A model generated the notes under the pieces. It worked only from the letters and a program-made list of their open reading frames with translations. It did not search any database and was not told the DNA's origin. The position numbers and the translations under genes were made by a program. A DNA stretch of 49,475 nt from Clostridiales bacterium DTU074 (GTDB lineage: Bacteria > Bacillota > Clostridia > Caldicoprobacterales > Caldicoprobacteraceae). Below are positions 41,508 through 49,475 of the stretch, piece by piece. Each line of letters begins with the position of its first letter. The first letter of the stretch is position 1. The DNA is taken from NCBI GenBank assembly GCA_001513075.1, contig LFSE01000036.1:1-49475 (forward strand), in the 5' to 3' direction.

Positions 41508-42572
41508 TCAAGTCTTCCATTGGGGCAGAATCCTGGCTTTCTGCAAAGCCCTTATAATGGTAATAATAATTGGGCCTAAGAACAGACCCGCAATGCCGAA
41601 GATTTGCATGCCCACATATATGGATATGAGGGTAACCAGCGGGTGCAAACCCAAATTTTGACCCATAATCTTTGGCTCCAGGAACTGACGAACGCTCAAT
41701 ATAACTATATATAATATAATAAACCCTATTGCCCTGGGTACATTTCCAAGTATCAGATTAATGGCCGCGGTGGGAATGAGTATCGTACCCGTACCCAATA
41801 TGGGTAACGCATCCACAACGGCCGTTATTATTGCAAAGGAAAAAGCATATTTGACACCTATAAGGCTGTACCCAATCAACAGCTCGATAAAGGTAACCGT
41901 AATGAGAACCAATTGGGCTTTAATAAAGCCCAGCAAAGCCGCAAGCAAATCCTCTTTAATGGAACGAATTTTGGTTTTCCAGCCTTCAGGCAATTGCTTG
42001 TATACAAAATCGGAAACCTTATCCCTGTCTCTGCTCATAAAAAACGATGCCACCAGGGATATTACTATAAACAGAAACAACTGGGGAAGAAATTTAGCAA
42101 TGCCCATTATATAATTCAACAGCCTTTGTAAGTAGGAAGCAATATTGCCCACAAAAGAACCGAGGGCGTCCCGGATGCTCTGCTCAATATCAGGAGGCAA
42201 ATTCAGATACCAGTCCTGACTTTTGGTAAAAATCATTTCTATATACTGCATAACCATCTGAGCACTGGGAAATTCCCTGGCCAATCTCCATATTTCATTA
42301 ATTATATTGGAAATAATGAGCGTTATGCCTCCGCCAATGACCACAACAAACGCCAGCAGCACTATGGCTACGGACACAGCCCGAGGCAGCCTGGCCTTCC
42401 TGGTAACAAAGTGTACCGGCCGTTCAATCATGAAGGTGATTAACAGCGCCGCCACAAAGGGAGCGATATAGGGTACAACTATTATCAACACCAGCAATAT
42501 CAGAGAAAAAATCAGCAGTATCCAAAGCGCTGTCTTTAAATGTTTTTTATAGTGTGGACTTAATTGTATCAT
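41508..42572 (-). CDS. ytvI: AI-2E family / sporulation integral membrane protein YtvI-like
   Basis: 354 residues with about eight membrane helices: two near the N-terminus, a third followed by a soluble helical loop (about 95-150), and a C-terminal group with the family motifs ALPILGTG and IYVGMQIFGIAGLFLGPII. Members of this family include the sporulation protein YtvI and several transporters or efflux proteins; which activity applies is not shown by sequence. It lies 35 bp after rho and 85 bp before rpmE. The YtvI assignment is by similarity of pattern. Confidence 0.85.
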   Translation of the reverse strand: MIQLSPHYKKHLKTALWILLIFSLILLVLIIVVPYIAPFVAALLITFMIERPVHFVTRKARLPRAVSVAIVLLAFVVVIGGGITLIISNIINEIWRLAREFPSAQMVMQYIEMIFTKSQDWYLNLPPDIEQSIRDALGSFVGNIASYLQRLLNYIMGIAKFLPQLFLFIVISLVASFFMSRDRDKVSDFVYKQLPEGWKTKIRSIKEDLLAALLGFIKAQLVLITVTFIELLIGYSLIGVKYAFSFAIITAVVDALPILGTGTILIPTAAINLILGNVPRAIGFIILYIVILSVRQFLEPKIMGQNLGLHPLVTLISIYVGMQIFGIAGLFLGPIIITIIRALQKARILPQWKT

Positions 42573-42607
42573 AAACCCTTACCCCGTTATACTATACAAT
42601 CTTTTTC

Positions 42608-44476
42608 TCACCTGTAGCTGTAATAGTTGTCATAATCCCTGTCGTTTAAATAACCTTCCTTTTCCATTCTTTCAAAATGATCCATCATCAGATCGATGAA
42701 TTCATCATTGGAGTTGGTGCGCATAAGATCGTTGATTATTATCTCAATCACCCTATCGGGACGGCCTTCGCTCAAATTCTTTCGTATTGCCCATACTCCC
42801 TCCAGCTCTTTCTGGGAAAGCAGCAGTTCTTCCCTCCTGGTTCCCGAACGGAAGATATCGACAGCAGGGAATATTCTCTTCTCGGACAGCTTTCTGTCCA
42901 AATGAATCTCCATATTGCCGGTACCTTTGAACTCCTCATAGATAACCTCATCCATACGGCTGCCCGTATCAATCAATGCTGTGGCAATTATGGTAAGGCT
43001 GCCTCCCTCTTCAATGTTCCTGGCTGCACCGAAAAATCTCTTTGGCCTGTGAAGAGCTGCCGAATCAATACCCCCCGATAATGTCCTGCCGGTCGGAGGT
43101 ACGGTAACATTGTATGCACGGGCCAAGCGGGTTATACTATCCAAAAGAACCACCACATCCCGCCCGTGTTCCACCAGCCTCTGGGCCCGCTCCAAAACCA
43201 TCTCGGCTACCTTGGTGTGGTGTTCGGGCAGCTCGTCAAAGGTAGAATATACCACATCTCCTTTTATGGACCTTTGCATATCGGTTACCTCTTCAGGCCG
43301 CTCATCAATAAGCAGAACTATCAGATATATGTCGGGGTAATTCATTGCAATGCTGTTGGCAATTTTCTTAAGCAGAGTGGTCTTACCAGCCTTAGGAGGT
43401 GATACGATTAGACCTCTTTGGCCCTTTCCAATGGGAGATATAAGATCTATTAATCGTGTAGCCAGCTCTTTGGGGTTCTTGGGATTTTCCAGAGTTATAC
43501 GTTCATTTGGGTATATGGGAGTAAGTTCATCAAAGGGCTTTCTCTGATTGGCCTTTTCAGGATCCTCACCATTAACTGCCGTGACATAGAGAAGGGCCTG
43601 AAATTTCTCGCCTTCCTTAGCAGGCCGGGTTTTCCCCTCTACAAGATCGCCGGTTTTAAGGTTGAATCGCCTAATCTGCGATTGGGATACATATACATCC
43701 CTGCTTCCCGACATATAGTTGTCGGAACGCAAAAAACCGTATCCGTCCGGCAATACTTCCAGAACGCCTTTTGCATCCCCGCATTCACCGGTGTTTAGCA
43801 ATATCGGTACCGCAGGATTTGAAGTGTTGTAATACTTCCGGGCATATGCAACCTGCCTTTCGTAATCATCTTTATAGCTGTCCGGCTCTTCCTCGCCTTT
43901 GCGGTTATCCTCCTTTACCGCCTCTTCCTCCGCTTCATCTTTAGAACCGGCATCATCTTTTTCAGCCTGTTGCTGAACCCCGTCAAGCTTCTTATCCCCC
44001 TCATCATCCTTTTTGACCAGATGCAAATGCCTGGGTTCTTCTGTTGGTTGGTCGTCCCTCTTCATCTCCTGCTGTATTGGCTTTGGCTCAACCATCTGTA
44101 ATTGTTCTGCTGCCATCTCCCTTGTTACCTCTTGCTGTTCGGCCGAAACATCTTTTTTCCTCGGCCGCCCCCTTCTGGTGGGTTTATGCTCCTGTTCCAC
44201 AGGCTGGCTGAGCTGTTCCGGCTCTTTTTGCTCGGCCTGCTTCTGATCATGCACCTGATCAGCATCTTCCTGCTTTTGCTCCATATCTTCCTTGGGCTGT
44301 TGTTTTTCAAGCCATTCCCGCTGTTGTATCTCGGCCATCTCTTTCAGTTTTTCCTGTATCAGCTGAATAAGCTCGGCCTTTTTATATCGAGTAACGCTTT
44401 TTATTCCAATATCCTTGGCAAATTCCCTTAACTGAATGATCGTATTATTTTCCAGTTTATTCAAATCCAATATCAT
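42608..44476 (-). CDS. rho: Transcription termination factor Rho with a long charged insert
   Basis: Hexameric RNA helicase that ends transcription at rut sites. 622 residues against about 420 in the usual form. Order: Rho_N helix-extended-helix domain (1-48), a Gln/Glu/Lys-rich insert predicted disordered (about 50-215) that contains RRGRPRKK (101-108), the cold-shock-like RNA-binding domain (about 235-300, [15 protein letters not shown]), and the RecA-type motor with Walker [10 protein letters not shown] (359-367) and Walker [17 protein letters not shown]. All motor motifs are intact. ATG 44476. It heads the rho-ytvI-rpmE group and has a leader of more than 500 bp. Confidence 0.97.
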   Translation of the reverse strand: MILDLNKLENNTIIQLREFAKDIGIKSVTRYKKAELIQLIQEKLKEMAEIQQREWLEKQQPKEDMEQKQEDADQVHDQKQAEQKEPEQLSQPVEQEHKPTRRGRPRKKDVSAEQQEVTREMAAEQLQMVEPKPIQQEMKRDDQPTEEPRHLHLVKKDDEGDKKLDGVQQQAEKDDAGSKDEAEEEAVKEDNRKGEEEPDSYKDDYERQVAYARKYYNTSNPAVPILLNTGECGDAKGVLEVLPDGYGFLRSDNYMSGSRDVYVSQSQIRRFNLKTGDLVEGKTRPAKEGEKFQALLYVTAVNGEDPEKANQRKPFDELTPIYPNERITLENPKNPKELATRLIDLISPIGKGQRGLIVSPPKAGKTTLLKKIANSIAMNYPDIYLIVLLIDERPEEVTDMQRSIKGDVVYSTFDELPEHHTKVAEMVLERAQRLVEHGRDVVVLLDSITRLARAYNVTVPPTGRTLSGGIDSAALHRPKRFFGAARNIEEGGSLTIIATALIDTGSRMDEVIYEEFKGTGNMEIHLDRKLSEKRIFPAVDIFRSGTRREELLLSQKELEGVWAIRKNLSEGRPDRVIEIIINDLMRTNSNDEFIDLMMDHFERMEKEGYLNDRDYDNYYSYR

Positions 44477-44992
44477 TTCACCACTTTCCTTCTTTATTTT
44501 TTTTTGAACTCAAAACGTGACAATCCTTCTTGTATCAGACGAAGCTGAACCTGTTAAAAAATACACTTGGTACAGGAGTATTGCTGAAGAAATTTGATAG
44601 AAATATGTCTCTCCTACATATTATTGCCAGCTTACCATCTTTCATACTTATTTATCAACCACACTGAAACAAATGAACACAATGTTTCACTGCTACTACA
44701 ATAAACAATATACACAAATAAAGCTCAAACAGTTCTTAACAATGCCCTACGCTTACTCCCAACCAAACCGAACCATGGGTGTTTTAACTTTTCAACCTCA
44801 ATGGGACGCTAATACAAATTTACAAAAGCAAAATGAATAATCTTACAGCTTTTGTATACAAACGATCTTCCCCAAAAAGTGAGAAGCAGATTTGATAGGC
44901 ATCCAAGGGTACCCATTATTATATGGTATTGTTTGTGTGTAGGTTCATTCAATATAATACTTCAAATCACAGCTTCAGTCAACACAAAAATT
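44477..44992. other. Long AT-rich gap upstream of rho
   Basis: About 515 bp without a credible gene. Only short frames exist; one of 36 codons on minus lacks a ribosome site. tgaaaca / tgtttca (around 44664-44692) can form a 7-bp hairpin. I see no T-box, no known riboswitch motif and no consensus promoter pair. The length suggests a long rho leader, as Rho autoregulates in other bacteria, but this is inference. Confidence 0.5.
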
Positions 44993-45025
44993 TATAAAAA
45001 AACCCTACTCCAAATTGGTAGGGTT
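44993..45025 (-). terminator. Intrinsic terminator of pyrG
   Basis: aaccctac (45001-45008) and gtagggtt (45018-45025) form an 8-bp stem with a 9-nt loop, followed on minus by TTTTTTTAT. It lies 22 bp past the pyrG stop. Confidence 0.88.
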
Positions 45026-45047
45026 GAATAAAATCTCTTTCACCCGT

Positions 45048-46688
<1,641 letters not shown>

Positions 46689-46700
46689 CTACAACCATCA

Positions 46701-46730
46701 ATTGTATACATCGCTTCAACCCGTTGTCAA
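46701..46730 (-). promoter_or_regulatory. pyrG: pyrG promoter
   Basis: On minus a perfect TTGACA (46730-46725) and TACAAT (46706-46701) are spaced by 18 bp; TATACA two bases earlier would give 16. Transcription starts about 40 nt before the GTG. Confidence 0.75.
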
Positions 46731-46860
46731 GGATTATTTGATATCCAGGGGCACAATATGATGCAGAATATTCTGCGACAATCATGGTGCATCCCATCAG
46801 CTGTACCGTATAAATTGCATGTTTATGCATCCAGATTATCCCTTATTACCATACAATTCA

Positions 46861-47502
46861 TTACTTATAATTCAATACCACAACCCTGGTATCTTTCTCC
46901 CGGATGTCCCGTTCCGTAATCTCGAAGGTGTTGGTGTTCAATCTGTCGCCTTCTCCCATAATCTCAAGAAACTTATCCACCCCATCTATGGGAAAATCAA
47001 TTTTATCGGTTTTATAATGCATAGGGACTGCTATGGATGGTTCAATTTTTCTCACAATTCCGGCCGCCGTTTCGGCGTCGATGGTGTATGTACCACCTAC
47101 CGGTATAAGAAGTACGTCCACCTCTCCCATTCTGTCAATCTGTTCTTGAGTCAGGGAATGGCCCAGATCGCCGCAATGGCAGACCCTTATGCCATCCATC
47201 TCAATTACATAAATTATATTCAGGCCCCTCTTGCTGCCGCCCTGGTCATCATGATAGCTTTGAACTCCCTTTATGGAGATGCCTTTTATGGAAAATTCCC
47301 CTGCCTGGCTGACGATCTCAGGCCTTCCTCCGACGGCCTCTACATGATTGTGATCAAAATGCTGGTGACTTACGGTCACAATATCCGCCTTCTCACCGGG
47401 AAGATCATAACCCACCGATTCATCAAACGGATCGGTAATGACGGAAAGGCCGGAATCCGATGACAGTTTAAAACAAGCATGTCCGTACCAGGTTATCCTC
47501 AT
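46861..47502 (-). CDS. Metal-dependent hydrolase, MBL fold (UPF0173 type)
   Basis: 213 residues of metallo-beta-lactamase fold. Metal ligands H46-Q-H48-F-D50-H51, then CHCGDLGH and a final HYKTD segment, agree with the UPF0173/YtkL-like hydrolase group. Natural substrate unknown; such proteins are annotated as metal-dependent hydrolases without a fixed pathway. ATG 47502 follows GGAGGAG. It lies 30 bp after murI and is likely the last gene of a ddl-murI-MBL unit. Confidence 0.93.
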   Translation of the reverse strand: MRITWYGHACFKLSSDSGLSVITDPFDESVGYDLPGEKADIVTVSHQHFDHNHVEAVGGRPEIVSQAGEFSIKGISIKGVQSYHDDQGGSKRGLNIIYVIEMDGIRVCHCGDLGHSLTQEQIDRMGEVDVLLIPVGGTYTIDAETAAGIVRKIEPSIAVPMHYKTDKIDFPIDGVDKFLEIMGEGDRLNTNTFEITERDIREKDTRVVVLNYK

Positions 47503-47532
47503 AATCCTCTCCTCCTATTGTTAAATATTTTT

Positions 47533-48339
47533 TTAATAATTCTCAATGTCCACCTTTTCGGCATATTCTATATCCGTATTCAAAAAATTGCTTCCTATTT
47601 GTTTAAATCGCTGGCTGAAATCGCTTAAATAGTAACGATAATGGCCCGGGCCTCCACCCTCTCGCAACATATTCCTCTCGATCAGCATCTCCTTTACCTG
47701 TCTGACCGCATCCACTGCCGGATTAACCAGGGTTACCCCAGGACCCACCACTTTTGAAATGGTGTTTGCCAGCAGCGGATAATGGGTGCAGCCCAGTATA
47801 ATGGTGTCGACTCCCAGTGATTTCAAATCGTTCAAGTATCTGCAAGCCGTCAGATATGCAATTTCCGTATCACTCCAGCCCTCCTCCACTATGGGAACGA
47901 ATAATGAGCAGGCTACACCGTATGTCTCTATATCGGGATTTATCTTTTTTATAAGCGTTGGATAAGCACCGCTTGCCACAGTTGCCTGAGTCCCGATAAT
48001 TCCCACCTTGTTATTTCGCGTGACCCTGGCAGCAGCTTCGGCGCCGGGTTCAATTACACCGATTACCGGTATATCAAAAGCTTCTTTAACAGCTTGAATT
48101 GCCATTGAGCTGGCGGTATTGCATGCAATTACGACCGCCTTTACATTTTTTCTCATTAGAAAGCGGATGCACTGTATGGAATATTTGACAATTGTTTCCC
48201 TGGAGCGGGTGCCGTAGGGCAATCTCGCCGTATCACCGAAATATACAACATCTTCATTGGGAAGCTGTGCCATAAGCTCCTTTATTACCGTAAGTCCGCC
48301 CAAACCCGAGTCAAAAACCCCTATCGGCCTGTCATCCAT
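47533..48339 (-). CDS. murI: Glutamate racemase
   Basis: Makes D-glutamate for peptidoglycan. 268 residues with the two catalytic cysteines C73 (IACNTASS) and C184 (LGCTHYPLL), and DSGLGGLTV (10-18) at the start. ATG 48339 is preferred to a TTG at 48363, because AAAGGAG lies between them 10 nt before the ATG. It begins 16 bp after ddl. Confidence 0.97.
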   Translation of the reverse strand: MDDRPIGVFDSGLGGLTVIKELMAQLPNEDVVYFGDTARLPYGTRSRETIVKYSIQCIRFLMRKNVKAVVIACNTASSMAIQAVKEAFDIPVIGVIEPGAEAAARVTRNNKVGIIGTQATVASGAYPTLIKKINPDIETYGVACSLFVPIVEEGWSDTEIAYLTACRYLNDLKSLGVDTIILGCTHYPLLANTISKVVGPGVTLVNPAVDAVRQVKEMLIERNMLREGGGPGHYRYYLSDFSQRFKQIGSNFLNTDIEYAEKVDIENY

Positions 48340-48355
48340 GTTACAAAAGCTCCTT

Positions 48356-49438
48356 TCACTCAAAATGCTTTTCCTTAAACCTTTCTATAGCCAATTCAAT
48401 AAGGCGATCTATCAAATCGGAATAGGATATGCCGGTAGCTTCCCATAGTTTAGGATACATGCTTATTTTGGTAAAGCCCGGTATGGTGTTGGCTTCATTT
48501 ACAAATACCTTTTGAGTATGCCTTTCAACAAAGAAATCAATTCTGGCCATCCCGCTGCAATCAAGGGCTTTATAAACCTTTATTGCCAGTTGGCGAATCT
48601 CCTCTGTCTTTTCTTCTGGAAGCTCGGCTGGAATAATCAGAGCCGACTTTCCATCATCAAAGTATTTGGCGTTATAGTCATAGAATTCGTTGCACGGAAT
48701 AATTTCACCAACTATGGAAGCCTGAGGATGATTGTTTCCCAAAACGGAACATTCAATTTCCCTGCCATCGATAAAGGCTTCAACCACAAGCTTTCTGTCA
48801 TACTGACCTGCATGTCGCAGCCCTTTCAGCAGCTGCTCCCGATTGTAAGCTTTTGTAATCCCAACGCTGGAGCCCATATTTGCCGGTTTTATAAAACACG
48901 GGTATCCCAAAGAGGATTCGATACGGTTCATTACCTCCTGGGGATCGGATTCAAACTCATGTCTTTTTACCACCAGATAATCCCCCTGAGGCAAGCCATG
49001 GCTGGCAAAAACCGCTTTTGCCATCGCCTTGTCCATAGCCACCGCTGAAGCCATCACATCACAGCCAACATACGCAATATTGGCCAGCTCCATCAATCCC
49101 TGTATTGTACCATCCTCAGCATGGGGGCCATGCATCACCGGAAAAACCACATCAACCCGGTAGATCTTGGAAGGATTCTCTAAAAGAAAAAAGCCTTTAA
49201 AGGAGGGGTCCCCGGGAAATACAATTGGCTTTGAGTTCCTTTCCCATGCCCCGTTTTGTATATCCTCAATGTCTCCCTCAAACAAATACCATTTTCCCGA
49301 TTTAGTTATCCCAATATAGTAAACGTCGTATTTCCGGAGATCTATGTTTCTTGCTATTGAAGTGCACGACATCAGAGAAACCTCGTGCTCACCCGATTGG
49401 CCGCCAAAAAGAAGGGCAAGTTTTAATTTCTCAGGCAT
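48356..49438 (-). CDS. ddl: D-alanine--D-alanine ligase
   Basis: ATP-grasp ligase that joins two D-Ala for the peptidoglycan stem. 360 residues: LLFGGQSGEHEVSL (9-22), HGPHAEDGTIQGL, the ATP-binding CFIKPANMGSSVGI, and the metal-site VNEANTIPGFT near the C-terminus. The length is that of the DdlA/VanA-like long form. ATG 49438 follows a perfect AAGGAGG. First gene of ddl-murI-MBL; its promoter lies beyond the window's right edge. Confidence 0.97.
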   Translation of the reverse strand: MPEKLKLALLFGGQSGEHEVSLMSCTSIARNIDLRKYDVYYIGITKSGKWYLFEGDIEDIQNGAWERNSKPIVFPGDPSFKGFFLLENPSKIYRVDVVFPVMHGPHAEDGTIQGLMELANIAYVGCDVMASAVAMDKAMAKAVFASHGLPQGDYLVVKRHEFESDPQEVMNRIESSLGYPCFIKPANMGSSVGITKAYNREQLLKGLRHAGQYDRKLVVEAFIDGREIECSVLGNNHPQASIVGEIIPCNEFYDYNAKYFDDGKSALIIPAELPEEKTEEIRQLAIKVYKALDCSGMARIDFFVERHTQKVFVNEANTIPGFTKISMYPKLWEATGISYSDLIDRLIELAIERFKEKHFE

Positions 49439-49475
49439 TTTGTTATCCTCCTTATTTTTACCCTGTAAACTATAG

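Noticed and set aside
44526-44636. 36-codon minus frame in the rho leader
   Set aside because: No ribosome site and no recognisable features; too short to call.

Overview
The window reads as chromosomal core DNA of a spore-forming Gram-positive anaerobe of the class Clostridia. Three things point there: the ctsR-mcsA-mcsB-clpC heat-shock operon, the sporulation genes spoIIE and a ytvI-like gene, and a Rho/L31/RF1/PrmC/Sua5/Upp gene order that Firmicutes share. An A/V-type ATPase operon and a set of sugar genes fit a fermentative organism. I cannot name the genus. No tRNA, rRNA, CRISPR array, insertion sequence or prophage was seen. Almost all genes lie on the minus strand.

Layout. 1-4.8 kb: a small plus-strand gene of unknown function with a good promoter, converging on radA, which is preceded by a membrane-anchored propeller-like protein and an MFS transporter. 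4.8-9.5 kb: ctsR-mcsA-mcsB-clpC, with a near-perfect CtsR operator next to the ctsR promoter. 9.8-17.3 kb: an accessory carbohydrate island holding a TIM-barrel sugar isomerase/epimerase and a Gfo/Idh/MocA dehydrogenase on plus, then a GH2 beta-galactosidase, a UroD-like methyltransferase-family protein and a Cys/Met-metabolism PLP enzyme on minus. The PLP gene has a structured leader. 17.5-25 kb: recX, ftsH, hpt, tilS and spoIIE. The last four keep the order known from Bacillus (spoIIE ... tilS-hpt-ftsH).

25.4-34.2 kb: a complete nine-gene A/V-type ATPase operon (H-I-K-E-C-F-A-B-D) whose K subunit has every sodium ligand known from Enterococcus hirae NtpK. It sits directly after upp, where Bacillus subtilis has its F-type atp operon. 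34.2-44.5 kb: the housekeeping block rho, ytvI, rpmE, yqhQ (DUF1385), prmC, prfA, a ZIP metal transporter, sua5, ywlE, rpiA and upp. 45-49.4 kb: pyrG, an MBL-fold hydrolase, murI and ddl.

How the genes work together. CtsR, McsA, McsB and ClpC form the protein-arginine-phosphorylation and proteolysis module, and YwlE, the matching arginine phosphatase, is 28 kb away in the same window. Hpt and Upp salvage purine and pyrimidine bases, RpiA feeds PRPP synthesis, and PyrG makes CTP. MurI and Ddl supply D-Glu and D-Ala-D-Ala for peptidoglycan. PrmC methylates RF1 (PrfA). Sua5 and TilS modify tRNA. 

The observations I rate highest are a TTG-class promoter with a 21-bp spacer in front of spoIIE (the mark of Spo0A-driven promoters), the structured leader in front of the PLP enzyme, the sodium-type ATPase at the F-ATPase locus, a 21-bp palindrome over the MFS promoter, a long charged Q/E-rich insert with an AT-hook-like core in Rho, and the small CxC/CxxC protein beside radA.
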